From Adiantum capillus-veneris (lineage: Eukaryota > Streptophyta > Polypodiopsida > Polypodiales > Pteridaceae), in NCBI GenBank assembly GCA_014529385.2, contig CM043963.1:105617912-105681911 (forward strand): a stretch of DNA of 64,000 nt. The letters are read 5' to 3'. The translations under genes and the position numbers were made by a program. This document shows, piece by piece, positions 11,101 through 22,321 of the stretch (position 1 is its first letter; each line of letters opens with the position of its first letter). The notes beneath the pieces are model-generated. The model searched no databases and was not told the DNA's origin. It saw only the letters and a program-made list of their open reading frames with translations.

Positions 11101-11982
11101 ATGGTGGAGCCAGGTTTTGGCCCCATATTTACTAGTATTGAAGATCTCGAGGATTGGTTAGCAGATTTTGAGTTATGGCTATTGTCGATGCGTATATCAA
11201 CGGATGCAAAAAGGTTGGAGACAGTGCCATTGTTGATGCGAGGACGAGCCAAGGTGTGGTTTGATGGTTTACAAAGCAGTGATCGAGGATGTTGGAAAAG
11301 ATTGCAAAGTCAAATTTTGGAGCGGTTTCGAGAGGTGATTATGCCGGAAGAAGCTGGTGCAAGGCTGAAGGCGGTACGCCAGGATGTAAGTAAAGATTTC
11401 TCTATTTTCACTGAGCAGTTTGAAGCTTGTTGGAAGCACTTAGAGGTTGCTACTGGGGTCAAAAGCAACCACCATTTGAAGCTGTCAAAGCTGTTGGAAT
11501 GCTTGCATCCAAGGATTAGAGAAAAGGTGGAAGACGATGCAGATACATACGAAGACATGGTCTATCTGGAAAAGATAAAGAGCAGAAAGATAAAGCCAAT
11601 AGATTATATGCCTGTTGCGGAGATAGAAAAGTGCTCTTTGGTCCAGCCAAAGGTGATTCCAATTGTTCAAAGTGCAGAGCCTGTTGAGGTAAGGCCTACT
11701 GTTGGTTATGTTCCTTGGAGATTTCCAGTATGTGAAGGGCATGTGCCGAGGGTGGACGAGTTTATCAACGAGGAGAAGCTCCATGTTGAGGTGAACAAAG
11801 AAGCGAAAATGGTAGCGGATGTGGAGGTTCCGGTGCGGGTTGAAGAGGTAAAGCCTGTTCTTGTGGAAAGTTTTCATGAAAGGATAGTAGAATGCGATGG
11901 GGTTGCAAATACCGAGGGTTCAGGAGCTGATGAAGAAAGTGAGCAAAGTCAGGATGAGGGTCAAGCTTTTGTGGAGCAGTAA
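11101..11982 (+). CDS. Stand-alone Gag-like protein
   Basis: A 293-residue frame opening MVEPGFGPIFTSIEDLEDWL. Residues 15-130 resemble the Retrotrans_gag/capsid fold: DFELWLLSMRIS, LLMRGRAKVWFDGL, RLQSQILERFREVI, then KLLECLHPRIREKVEDD. The C-terminal half is acidic and Val/Glu-rich with no zinc knuckle. A TAA ends it at 11982, but the same frame continues for another 34 codons to TAG at 12085-12087, so this is probably a slightly truncated allele. No protease or polymerase follows; a copia element is inserted 185 bp downstream of that second stop. It could be the gag of a non-autonomous element or a domesticated capsid gene; no LTR pair was found around it. Confidence 0.6.
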   Translation: MVEPGFGPIFTSIEDLEDWLADFELWLLSMRISTDAKRLETVPLLMRGRAKVWFDGLQSSDRGCWKRLQSQILERFREVIMPEEAGARLKAVRQDVSKDFSIFTEQFEACWKHLEVATGVKSNHHLKLSKLLECLHPRIREKVEDDADTYEDMVYLEKIKSRKIKPIDYMPVAEIEKCSLVQPKVIPIVQSAEPVEVRPTVGYVPWRFPVCEGHVPRVDEFINEEKLHVEVNKEAKMVADVEVPVRVEEVKPVLVESFHERIVECDGVANTEGSGADEESEQSQDEGQAFVEQ

Positions 11983-12271
11983 GAAGATGCAGATGCAAAT
12001 AAAGAATCGGTTTATGATGCAGTTGATGATAAGATACAACATGGTGGTCTAGGTGCTGCGGTACGGTACTATGGTGAGCAATTATAGATAGGTGGAGGAT
12101 ATTCAAGGCAGGTGTTTGATCCAGGTGGAGGCCATGTGATGCAGGGGGTGGGGCAACCCATTTGAAGGTTTGACAGTAGGCAGAAATAAACTGTGTACAT
12201 ATGGTTTTGGTTTTCTCATAGTGTGTGTCAGGTTTTGCAGTTAAAAGTGGAATAAATCTCTCATGTGGTTG
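11983..12271 (+). other. 3' flank of the gag-like ORF
   Basis: After the readthrough extension (to 12087) there is no frame. AATAAA occurs at 12183 and 12250 and could serve as poly(A) signals. The copia target site GGTTG ends this stretch. Confidence 0.4.
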
Positions 12272-12356
12272 TGTTAGGAAATAAGAGGTAGCTAAATAGA
12301 TATTTGAGTAGATTACTTAATGGAGAGATATAGATTTCACACACAAGAGATTATAG

Positions 12357-12411
<55 letters not shown>

Positions 12412-12984
12412 CACGATATACGTGGTTCACCCAATGTGGGCTACGTCCATGGGAAAGCAGCCACTCAATGGCTTTAGTACTTCAAAACAAGAAGTAGTTT
12501 ACAAAGGGCTCCCGCCTTGCTTCACTCTCACCACCTCACACTCACCTTGTTGCATAAACTTCACACTATGAATGTGTGTAGAAATGCCCTCCTTTTATAG
12601 GCCAAAAGTGCTGCCCTCTCTCATGAGAGGCAGCCATGTGTAGCCGCCCTTGTGTAGATAAGTCCAAATCGGACCCTCCAATCCGCCCATGTGTGGCCAC
12701 CCTTGAGAAGACAAGCCCGCTTTTGAATTCGGCCACCGGCCATTGACTACCGAAAACAGGCCAACCGGTCAACCGACCGATCGTTTTCCGACCACTTTCC
12801 GGTCGCTGTCCGACCATAATATTCCGGCGAAAAGGAATTTTCTCGAGATTGGTCATGAAAATTTTGGTTTCCGGTGAGTGATTTTCCTTCACGCATGATG
12901 GCTGCTCCTCATAATGGGGGCCTTACAAATGTGTGTTTTTACCACAAAAAATTACAAGGGGTAAATCAGGCTCCATACTTAACA
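12272..12984 (-). repeat. 3' LTR of copia element
   Basis: TGTTAGGAAATAAG..ATACTTAACA. Matches 16979-17723 throughout except for indels, mainly a much longer (GA)n tract here and several short insertions in the other copy. The minus-strand TATA box TATAAAAGG is at about 12592-12600. Confidence 0.95.
12359..12407. repeat. (GA)n microsatellite in copia 3' LTR
   Basis: About 24 uninterrupted GA units. The equivalent site in the other LTR (17068-17080) has only about six, so the tract changed length after insertion. Confidence 0.95.
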
Positions 12985-12997
12985 ATCTCCCACTTGG
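12985..12997 (-). promoter_or_regulatory. Polypurine tract of copia element
   Basis: CCAAGTGGGAGAT on the minus strand, directly before the LTR, as expected for plus-strand DNA priming. Confidence 0.75.
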
Positions 12998-13044
12998 AGA
13001 CTGATCTCCAAACCAAACCTGTGACTGCTTTCTATCCTAGCTTC

Positions 13045-13724
13045 TTATCCTTGAATGCCGATTGAAAATGAGCAAAAGCTCAACTTCTCCTTGTTGATCA
13101 CCTTTGTAAACATGTCTGCAGGATTTTCACTTGTATGCACCTTTCCTAGCTTTAGCTGTCCCTCTTCCAAAAGAGTGCGTATGAAGTGATATCTCACCTC
13201 AATGTGCTTTGTCCTTGAATGAAAGGCTGAGTTCTTTGCAAGATGGATAGTGCTTTGGCTATCACTGTACAAGACACATTTGTCTTGTTTGAATCCAAGC
13301 TCTTCTAAGAATCTGTGAAGCCACATAATTTCTTTGCTTGTCTCTCTCATTGCTACATATTCTGCTTCCGTGGTAGAAAGTGAGACTACTTTCTATAGCT
13401 TTGAAGCCCAGCTTACTGCTGTGCCTTCAACCCTAAAGACATAGCCAGTAGTGCTCCTTCGAGTATCTTTGTCACCTGCCATATCTGCATCAGCATACCC
13501 TTCTAGAAAAATATCAGTTCCTCCAAAATACAAAGCATTTGTTGTTGTCCCTTTTAGATACCTAAGTATCCACTTCACAGCTTGCCAGTGTTCTTTACCT
13601 AGGTTGTCAATGAATCTACTCACAACTCCCACTGCATGTGAAATATCTGGCCTTGTACGGACCATAACATACATTAGAGAACCTACCGCTACAACATATG
13701 GAACTTTAGACATAACAAGCAACA
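13045..13724 (-). pseudogene. copia RNase H and end of reverse transcriptase
   Basis: Minus-strand reading in two pieces broken by one stop near 13395. The first has the RT/RNase H junction VGSLMYVMVRTRPDIS and the RNase H motifs GYADADMAGDKDTRRSTTGY. The second has YSDSQSTIHLAKN and RTKHIEVRYHFIR. It begins at the inversion breakpoint, so the N-terminal part of RT lies in the inverted block. Confidence 0.9.
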
Positions 13725-13725
13725 T

Positions 13726-14883
13726 TTCGAAGATTACACCAAAGGTAATTTTGGGTATGTATACTTGGGAGATGATGAATCTTGTGAGATTGTCGGAAAA
13801 GGTACAGTTCCTGTCAAAACTGCTACGGAAATGAATGGAAGCTTGAAGATGTTAGGCATGTTTCTTTTTTTGGAAAAATTTGATCTCTACAGGACAATTG
13901 GACGATGAAGGTCACAACATTGCATTCGGAAACAAACGGTGGAAGATCTCAAAGGGATCTTTGGTGGTTGCCAAGGGAGAAAAGGTCGGTACACTTTACT
14001 TGTGTACTATCAGCACACAACCTTTAGCTTATGCAGCAACTACAGAAGTTGACAGTGCGGTGTGGCACTACCGGCTTGGGCATATGAGTGCCAAAGGAAT
14101 GCAAATCCTTCAAACAAAGAAGCTTCTACCAGGTTTGAAAGAAGTGGACTTAGAGTTCTGTGAAGATTGTGTTTATGGTAAACAAAAGAGGGTAAAATTT
14201 CAAAAATCAAGAAATGAAAGAAAAAATAAAAAAACTTGAGTTGGTTCATTCTGATGTTTGGGGTCCTGCAAGTATACCATCACTTGGTGGCTCATTGTAC
14301 TATGTAACATTCATAGACGATGCGACTAGAAAAACATGGGTTTATGTCATGAAGAATAAGTCTGATTTATATTTTTCATATTTCAAAGGTGGAAAGCCTT
14401 TGTGGAGAATGAAACAGGTACCAAGGTTAAATGCCTTAGATCTAACAATGGAAGCGAATATTGCAGCCAAGCTTTTGAAATCTTTTGTGCTAGCAATGGC
14501 ATTCGGAGGCAAAGGACAACCCCAAGGACACCTCAACAAAATGGGATTTTGGAAAGGATGAACAGGACAATCATGGAGCTAGCACGAAGCATGCGGCTAC
14601 ATGCAGGCCTACCGCTTGAGATCTGGGCGGAAGCTGTAAGTACGTATGTGTACTTAATCAACCGGTCACCCTCAACGGCATTGGATGGGGGAATTCCAGA
14701 AGAGGTATGGACAGGTAAACCAGTGAATTATGCATTTCTCAATGTGTTTGGGTGTGAGGCTTTCATGCACATAGATAGAAGCCCAAGATCAAAGCTAGAT
14801 GTAAGGTCCAAAAAGTGTTTCTTCATTGGCTATGAAGAAGGTGAATTTGGGTATCACCTATGGAATCCTGAAGATGGTAAATA
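13726..14883 (+). pseudogene. copia integrase (inverted block)
   Basis: Reads on plus, opposite to the element. Starts with the protease-integrase spacer (YVYLGDDESCEIVGKGT), then pre-integrase zinc finger HYRLGH..CEDCVYGKQKRVKF, then catalytic core with HSDVWGP, FIDDATRKTWVY and ERMNRTIMELARSM. The frame shifts near 13.83, 14.24 and 14.40 kb and ends in TAA near 14884. The domain normally inserts element DNA into the genome. Confidence 0.9.
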
Positions 14884-15129
14884 AGGAGTAGGGATGTCAT
14901 TTTTAACGAACAAAATATGTACAAAGATTACTTGGAAAGAAAACAAACAAAAGAAACAGGTGATGGATGAGTACATGGAGCTTGAGGACGGTGAAGACTC
15001 AAGGACTGCAAACGGTGACAATGTGCAACAACGTCAACCAAATGAGGAGCCTCAACATATTCCCCAAAGATCTACAAGAGCAAGTAGACCTCCAGAAAGG
15101 TTTGTTCCTTCCTTCAACCACTCTTGATC

Positions 15130-16015
15130 TCAGATTCTGGAGAACCGGAATCATACGAAGAAGCTATGCAATACGAATCCAAAGAAGAATGGATGAAGAG
15201 CATGCAAGTGGAGATGGACTCACTACATCGCAACCAAATATGGGGGTTGGTTGAGTTGCCTAAAGGTAAGCGGGCACTTCAAAAAAAATGGGTGTAAAAG
15301 CTGAAGGAAGAAGAAGGTGAGAAGAAAAGGTACAAGTGTAGGCTTGTGGTAAAAAGAAAGCCATTGAGTTCAATGAAATATTTTCTCCTGTTGTAAAAAT
15401 GAACTCAATTAGGCTTGTCTTAAGCCTTGTGGCTGCTCATGATCTAAATCTCGAGCAACTGGATGTAAATACGGAATTCCCTCACGGTGACTTAGAGGAG
15501 GAAATTTACATGCTTGAACCAAAGGGGTATGAAGTAAAAGGTAAGGAGAAAATGGTTTGCAGATTAAAGAAGAGCTTGTATGGTTTAAAGAAAGCATCAA
15601 GATAATGGTACTTAAAGTTCGATCGATGGATGCTGGATCATGGATTCAGAAGATGTAACTCAGGTCATTGCATCTACACGAAGAATTTGGGAGATGGGAA
15701 GTTCATCATCCTAATGTTGTATGTTGATGACATGCTGATTGCAAGTGCTAACATGCAGGACATCAAAGACCTAAAAGAGGAGCTGTCTAAATCTTTTTCA
15801 ATGAAATTTTAGGTGCTGGAAAGAGGATACTTGGTATGAAAATATCAAGGGACAGGACGAAGAAGACAATAAAGCTATCTCAAGAGGATTACATCAAGAA
15901 GGTACTAGAAAGTTTTGCAATGCAAAATGCAAAACCAGTTTCTACACCTTTGGCTGGTCACTTTAAACTAACGAAGGATATGTGTCCAAAGACACAAGAG
16001 GAGATAGCCCAGTGG
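15130..16015 (+). pseudogene. copia reverse transcriptase (inverted block)
   Basis: Plus-strand fragments of copia RT: EEWMKSMQVEMDSLHRNQIW, then QLDVNTEFPHGDLEEEIYML, RLKKSLYGLKKASR, the catalytic LYVDDMLIAS (YVDD intact) and GHFKLTKDMCPKTQEEI. Interrupted by TAA after KKASR (about 15603) and by frameshifts near 15.29, 15.36 and 15.81 kb. The continuation of RT/RNase H is on the minus strand at 13.72 kb, which defines the right inversion junction. Confidence 0.9.
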
Positions 16016-16021
16016 TGTTGC

Positions 16022-16905
16022 ATGGAATGAAGCCCTGGAATCTACTATCCAGGAATGAGACACATTGTCTAATGAGAGAATTAGAGCATCTTGCTCTACT
16101 TTACCTGCCACATTGGCCTCCGATGTTGGCTTGTTGTCTTGAGACCCAATCTTCTTCTTCTTCTTGGACCAACAATCCTTCTTGATGTGGCCCTTCTTGC
16201 CGCAGTTCCAACATTCAAGAACTGACTTTGTGTGTGACTTGCTCCATCTTGAGCGATCACGACCCTTTTGGTTTTTGAACCTCTCCTTAGGCCTTCCTCT
16301 TGTTTCCACTGACAGTGCAACACTTGATGATTCTCCTGTGCTTCTCCTTCGTATTTTCTCTCTTAGGAGAACACCCATAATATCATCAAACTTAAGAGTA
16401 TTTGTGCCAGAAATAGAATTACTTACAGCTATCACAAGGTTGTCCCAGCTATCCGGTAGAGATGATAGTATAAGGAGAGCTCGCACTTCGTCATCGAAAT
16501 TGATTTTCACCGATTGAAGCTGAATTATATTTGTGTTAAAATCATTTAGGTGTTCTGCAACTGAACCATTCTCTGCCATCTTTAAATTGAACCAGCGCTT
16601 CATAAGAAATACCTTATTGGATGCCGATGGTTTCTCGTAGAAGTTGTCAAGTGAGTTCATCAAGTCCCTTCATCTCCGAAACATTGAAGGCCACCATTGA
16701 CGCCAAGCTTAACCGAATTGTTCCCAGTGCCTTTCGATCAAGGACAATCCCCATGCTTCATCTGCCATTGTTGCGGCTTCTTCACAAGACCGCCTAGTGG
16801 CAAATAGAGGTCCTTCTGGTAGAGATAGTCTTCAATCTGCATCTTCCAATGTTGGTAGTTTTTGCTGTTGAACTTCTCAATCTTGAGCTTCCCTTCCTCC
16901 GCCAT
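16022..16905 (-). pseudogene. copia Gag and start of protease
   Basis: Gag starts MAEEGKLKIEKFNSKNYQHW at 16905. After frameshifts near 16.75-16.68 kb it continues LDNFYEKPSASNKVFLMK, then MAENGSVAEHLNDFN, with zinc knuckle CWNCGKKGHIKKDC. It leads into the protease active site SWIVDSRASFHAT, where the usual D-S-G has become D-S-R. Reading is lost after ASFHAT at the inversion breakpoint. Confidence 0.9.
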
Positions 16906-16960
16906 AACTCCCACTCAATTCAAGGAATCCTTTCCTTGAGATAATTTAGCTACGAGCAAA

Positions 16961-16976
16961 CCTTGCTCTGATACCA
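16961..16976 (-). promoter_or_regulatory. Primer-binding site, initiator tRNA-Met
   Basis: TGGTATCAGAGCAAGG on the minus strand, two bases from the LTR; the canonical plant copia primer site. Confidence 0.95.
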
Positions 16977-16978
16977 GT

Positions 16979-17723
16979 TGTTAGGAAATAAGACGTAACT
17001 AAATAGATATTTGAGTAAATTACTTAATGGAGAGAGATAGATTTCACATACAAGAGATTATAGAGTAGAGAGAGAGAGAGTACACACGATATACATGGTT
17101 CACCCAATGTGGGCTACGTCCACGGGAAAGCAGCCACTCAATGGCTTCGCAACAAGAAGTAGTTTACAAAGGGATTATACCCTTAATAGAGCTCCTGCCT
17201 TGCTTCACTCTCACCACATCACACTCACCTTGTCGCATCAACTTCACACTATGAATGTGTGTAGAAATGCCCTCCTTTTATAGGTCAAAAGGGCTGCCCT
17301 CTCTCGTGAGAGACAGCCATGTGTAGCCACCCTTGTGTAGATAAGTCCAAATCGGACCCTCCAATCTGCCCATGTGTGGCTGCCCTTGAGAAGATAAGTC
17401 CGCTTTTGAATTCGTCCATGGGCCACCGGCCATTGACTTTCGACCATGGGCCACCGCCCGTTGACTACCGGCCATCGGCCAACCGGCCAACTGACCGGTC
17501 ATTTTTCGACCACTTTCCAACCGTCGTCTGGCCATAATATTCCGGCGAAAAGGAATTTGCTCGAGATTGGCCGTGGAAATTTTGGTTTCCGGCGAGTGAT
17601 TTTTATTTTCGGCGAGTGATTTTCCTTCACGCATGATGGCTTCTCCTCATAATGGGGCCCTTACAAATGTGTGTTTTTACCACAAAAAATTACAAGGGGT
17701 AAATCAGGATCCATACTTAACAG
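16979..17723 (-). repeat. 5' LTR of copia element
   Basis: Partner of 12272-12984; ends in TAACA directly before the target duplication GGTTG. The TATA box for the minus strand is at about 17275-17283. Confidence 0.95.
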
Positions 17724-18174
17724 GTTGAGCATAAATGTTCAATCAGGACTCATGAAGATCATTATATCTTCAAAAATCAAATATCAAGGGTACTCCATAA
17801 GGGATTGGATATTGGGCCAAGGACCAAAAACAATTCCAAGAGAAGAACTCCGCGAGAGATCTTTTGAGAGTAATGTTAAAAAACCACAAACCACCTCATA
17901 CGAAGAAAACCGGGTGACACTAAATCCAGCAGTCCAGGGCTACATGAGTCACTATTTCCAACAGACTGGTTTGAAGGACTCGGAACAAGACTAACTGCAA
18001 GGAGACCGGGAGTTGAATCAAATAGATGTGTCAGACCAGCTGATTTTCCAAAATGGGTCAGAAAATACAGTGGATCTGGGGATCCATATGACCACTTATC
18101 AAGTTATAAGCAAGTGCAAAGAGAAGAACGCATATTTGATTTCCATACTCAATTCGAGGGATTTGGATTGACAT
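17724..18174 (+). pseudogene. gypsy element A: Gag remnant
   Basis: Resumes after the copia target site. The recognisable part (about 18030-18174) reads DFPKWVRKYSGSGDPYDHL, SSYKQVQREERIFDFHTQFE, GFGLT, the same Gag lineage as at 1-1657. It passes almost directly into reverse transcriptase at 18175, so the C-terminal Gag half and anything between has been deleted in this copy. Confidence 0.75.
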
Positions 18175-18900
18175 TAATCTCAAGAAAGTGAATGCAGCTA
18201 TCATTGTAGAGAACTTTCCTCTTCCAACCACTGAGCATGTTTTAGAACGAGTTGCAGAAAAAGAAGCTTACAACTTTTTAGATGGATTTTCAGGATACCA
18301 ATCAACTTTTGGTTGATCCCAAAGATTAGCATAAAACTGCGTTTGCAACTGAATGGGGTATTTTTGCCTATCGGGTTATGCCTTTTGGGTTAACTAATGC
18401 TCTTGCCACCTTTCAAATATTAATGAGCCATGCTTTTAAATAATATCTTCGGAATTTCTTGGAAGTATATATGGATGATCTATGTGTACATTCATCAATC
18501 CGGACTGATCATTTTGAACACCTCAAAAAGGTATTCGAAAAATGTAGACTTTATAGAATTTACTTAAATCCTGAAAATTGCACATTTATGGGTAGACAAG
18601 GAAAAATTCTTGGACATATAGTGTCTAAAAATGGCATAGCTACTGATATGAATAAAATTCATGTTATTGCCGATTTTCCTAGACTTACAACAGTCAAATG
18701 GGTTCAAGCCTTTATGGGACATTGTGGGCATAGCTACTGATATGGATAAAATTCATGTTATTGCCAATTTTCCTAGATCGACAATAGTCAAAGGGGTTCA
18801 AGCCTTCATGGGACATTGTGGATATTATAGACGATCCATTTACATGTACGCTATAATTACAAAACCCATGTACAACTTGATTATACACTTTGAATAGACT
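18175..18900 (+). pseudogene. gypsy element A: reverse transcriptase remnant
   Basis: [46 protein letters not shown], then EVYMDDLCVHSS with the YMDD catalytic motif intact, and ILGHIVSKNGIATDM. Frameshifts near 18.30 kb and 18.44 kb. A 94 bp tandem duplication (18634-18727 and 18728-18821) repeats NKIHVIADFPR and throws the frame. RT copies the element RNA into DNA. Confidence 0.85.
18634..18821 (+). repeat. 94 bp tandem duplication inside RT
   Basis: GCATAGCTACTGATATG begins at 18634 and again at 18728; the copies differ at a few bases. Confidence 0.9.
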
Positions 18901-19415
18901 GATGAGTGTGAAGAATCCTTCATGAAGCTTAAGAAAACTCTCACTTCAGCTCCAATATTGAAAGCACCAAATTGGAATAAGATATTTCACATACATATAG
19001 ATGCTTCCAATTTTTCCATGTATACTAGCTCAGCTAGGAGACGAGAAAATTGTTTTTTCTATTTCTTATGCTAGCCGACAGTTGAATATGGTAAAGAAAA
19101 ACTATACAACCACCAAAAGGGAAGGATTCGGAATGATCTATGCCATAAAAAAGTATAGACATTACCTATTAGCTAACAAATTTGTATTCTTTGTGGACCA
19201 CCAAGTCTTATTGTACTTGGTCAACAAGCCGTGCAACACAAGAAGAATAGTGAGATGTTCATCATTCTTCTGGGACTTGATTTCACAGTACTTGTACAAA
19301 AGGGCACCACTCATCAAAGAGAAGATCATTTTTCAATGATTGTTTAGGAGAACCACCTAAGGGATTAGACGATGATCTACCAGATGCATATCTGTTCTCC
19401 GTGGAAATGATACCT
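18901..19415 (+). pseudogene. gypsy element A: RNase H remnant
   Basis: ESFMKLKKTLTSAPIL, FHIHIDASNFSM, then SYASRQLNMVKKNYTTTKRE, MIYAIKKYRHYLLANKFVFF, VDHQVLLYLVNKP, ending GEPPKGLDDDLPDAYLFSVE after a frameshift near 19.33 kb. Typical of the gypsy tethered RNase H that removes RNA from the hybrid. Confidence 0.85.
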
Positions 19416-19629
19416 TGATGGTAGAAAAACATGGTATCATTGATGACCATAGCTCAAGTGGATTCACAAATACCACTTCCTATTACAATTGGATTAATTG
19501 AGCAATCGGCTATGTATCAATTACTAGCTGTAAGGTTGCATTAATCCAGAAAAGAAAACCCAATACCTAAGTCAAGCACATATTACCATAGTAGGACCTC
19601 ACTTTGCGGAAGACCAAACTATGCGAGAT

Positions 19630-21051
19630 GAATCTTGAGACTTGGAGTATTTTGGCCAACTATGAGGAGTGATGTTCATTATTTTGTGAAAAATTGTCCT
19701 CAATGTCAAAAAAAAGCACCCATACCTCATGTGTTATTGTTCCAAATATCACTTCTTCCTAAGTGGAGTAACTATCTAGTTACTTACTTATCAAGCCAAA
19801 CATTTCCTGAGGATATGAGTAAACATCGTGAAAGAGCAATTGAAACTGAAGCAAGAGACTATGCTCTTATTGGAAACCAACTGTATTGGAGAGGAAAAGA
19901 TCAACATTTGTGTCTTTGTGCAAATGAAGAAGAATATATTCCCATTATAGAACAAGTACATGAGGGATTAGTTGGAGGTCGCTTCTCTAGTGAGACCACC
20001 GCAAGAGCAATCTTAATGGTAGGCATATGATGGCCAACACTTTTTGCAGATGCCAAGGAATATGTTCAAAGGTGTGATGCATGCCAAAGAGTAAAAATGC
20101 CAATCCGTGTAGATAGCATGCCCTTACGACCAGTGATGGGGGCTAGAGATTTTGCAAAATGGGGTATAGACTTTGTTGGGCCAGTATAGCTACCTACTTA
20201 TAGAACCCAAGCTCAATGCATCATTATATCTACGGACTATTTGACCAAGTGGGAAGAGACTAAAGCAACTCAAAAGAATGATGCCATGACCACAACTGCA
20301 TTCTTATATGAGAATGTGTTCACAAGATATGGACTCCCAATAGAAATTGTCAGTGATAGGGGAACTCATTTCCTCAATGAGGTAATTGAGTATCTGCTTA
20401 ATGAATTTTATGGTTATCCATAACAAATCGGCTCCCTATCATCCACAAGCAAATGGACAAGCTGAGCATATGAATAAAATTTTTAGGTTGGTATTGACTA
20501 AAGTGGTTAGTTCAGGAAGGACAGATTGGGAAATGAATCTCCATGTTGCTCTATGGGCTTATAGAGTTTCATTCAAAACAACTTTAAATGCTACACCCTT
20601 CAACCTTGTTTATGGTCTTGATGTCATACTGCCGATAGAAGTTCTATTGTCAATACTAAGGTTAGCTAAGAATCTCGAGTGGACTGGACATGAATCGTCA
20701 GAGAGACTTGAAGATTTAGAAAAGCTTGATGAGCAAAGGCTAACTGTTGTAGCTCACATCTATGCACAAACGAAAAAACAAAAACAGTTTTTTGATTCTC
20801 ATCTAATTACAAAAATCTTCAAAAAAGGGGACTTAGTTTTAGTCTATTCCCTTAAGCAACACATTCCCAAGTTTAAGAAAAAGGGAAACATATCATTTAT
20901 CATTGAAGATGTATCCCCAAGTGGAGTAGTTAAGTTGTCCACCCTAGATGGTGAACCAATGGCTAATTGGATTAGTGGATGCCATTTAAAGAAGTACAAT
21001 TTGTCACTAACTAATGAATTGCTAGAAAGAATGCATGCAGCAAAGCAATGA
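19630..21051 (+). pseudogene. gypsy element A: integrase, nearly complete
   Basis: Zinc finger HEGLVGGRFSSE..CDACQRVK (second His replaced by Arg), core with GIDFVGPV, IVSDRGTHFLNEV and GQAEHMNK as the D, D and E residues, then a C-terminal part with FKKGDLVLVYSLKQH and ANWISGCHLKKYN. Broken by TGA at about 20028, TAG at about 20187 and a frameshift near 20.40 kb. An upstream stretch (19635-19730) repeats the LGVFWPTMRSDVHYFVKNCP type of segment. Confidence 0.88.
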
Positions 21052-21073
21052 AAGATAAAATGACAGCAAGTAA

Positions 21074-21481
21074 TTGATGAAGCCCAAGAAGAAGCTCGGC
21101 TTTCGAGTACTCAAAAGGAAAGCTGCTCTCAAGAATCAACAAATACCTACTCCCATCAACACTCTGAAACTAGATGACCGACAATGGGAATTACAAAAAG
21201 TTACAGTATCAACAGATGATGAATGGTTAGAGGGAATGGACCTTCGTATCAAAGTACAACTGAGCAACCATAGCACAAATGCATTGGTCGAGACATGATC
21301 TCGAGTAAATGGAGTCAGTTAGCAAAAAATCAGTCTTTGACAACAAGAATAGCGAATATTAAAGGATGCAACAAGAACCCAACACCGACACTAGGAGTAG
21401 TAAACTTAAATGTGATAGTACATGGATGTTCATGCCCTCATCAATTTGTATGCTTACCAGATGACCACATGAATGAAACAT
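21074..21481 (+). pseudogene. gypsy element A: protease-like region, first half
   Basis: Immediately downstream of integrase. Reads LDDRQWELQKVTVS, EGMDLRIKVQLSNHSTNALV, then an active-site position that reads E-T-stop where D-T-G is expected, and LGVVNLNVIVHGCSCPHQFV, CLPDDHMNET. This is the layout of a retroviral-type aspartic protease. The frame is then interrupted by the short LTR element at 21482. A protease located after integrase is not the standard gypsy order. Confidence 0.6.
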
Positions 21482-22321
21482 TGTTAGCAGTGGCTAACAC
21501 ATGCTACACCAATTATGCTCCAAGTTGTGGATGTGCTATAGTGCACAATATTTCATTTTCATTGTACAGGGCCTTGGGCTCATTTGGGAGTTCCCAAGTT
21601 GTATAAGTCTAGGCTAAAGAGCTCAACTTTATTCCATAGTTGAAGGGTTTGAGGCCCAAAGCTATAAAAGAGCCCCATGCTTAATGAGAAGTCATTCTTG
21701 GGTGAGTTCTTCTCTATGTAGAGTGGATGGTCATGAGGCTCATGGGCTTTCCATGCCCATGTAGCTCTTGATTTCTAATAATCAATTACACTTTCTTTCT
21801 TATTAGTCTTCTTTGTTTCATCATGTGGAGTAAGATTGTATTAGTGTGATGGTAGATCTCTAATCCCTTTTTTCGGTTTATCTCTTCTATCCACACCATT
21901 GGCCATGGTGTGTGAGGGCTATGCCTTCCTTCTCTTCCTCTCTCTCAATAAGGTGTGCGGTTAGTGTGTGTGCATACGTAGTCGCATTGAGGGGATGTAC
22001 CGGAATGGACACACTAATGAGGAGTAGGTATGTTAATTACATGCTTGTGTAGTTGTGTGATAAAAAGTTGTGAATAGAGTGATTGATGTCAGAGGTTAAT
22101 TTCAATCACATGATTGTGTGCAAGTGATTAGTAAGTAGGAATGTGTGGTTGATTAGAGGAAGCCCTCTCCATGGCTTCTCTCTATGATGAGTAGAAAGAT
22201 CCCTTGAATCCTCTATGTCTATACATCTTAGGCTTGTGCTTCCATGCCCTAGCCGGGTTACTAATCCACGATTTGACAATTTTGTGGGTTGTGATTAGGT
22301 CGTGCTACACACATCCCTAGA
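21482..22321 (+). repeat. 5' LTR of short element
   Basis: TGTTAGCAGTGGCTAACAC at the start forms a small inverted repeat (GTTAGC/GCTAAC). TATAAAAG at about 21663. Aligns with 22677-23515. Confidence 0.85.

Larger units (their letters stand above)
13719..16021. other. Inverted segment of the copia element (~2.3 kb)
   Basis: The coding strand switches at both ends: minus to plus at about 13.72 kb and plus to minus at about 16.02 kb. The two breakpoints carry the 6-mer GCAACA (13719-13724) and its complement TGTTGC (16016-16021). Confidence 0.85.
12272..17723 (-). mobile_element. Ty1/copia retrotransposon with internal inversion
   Basis: Complete by structure: LTRs at both ends with TGTTA..TAACA termini and a 5 bp target duplication GGTTG at 12267-12271 and 17724-17728. 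The initiator tRNA-Met primer site at 16961-16976 and purine tract at 12985-12997 show that the element is oriented on the minus strand. Gag-protease and RNase H read on minus as expected. The segment from 13.72 to 16.02 kb with integrase and reverse transcriptase reads on plus, so it has been inverted in place. Stops and frameshifts make it inactive. Confidence 0.95.
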
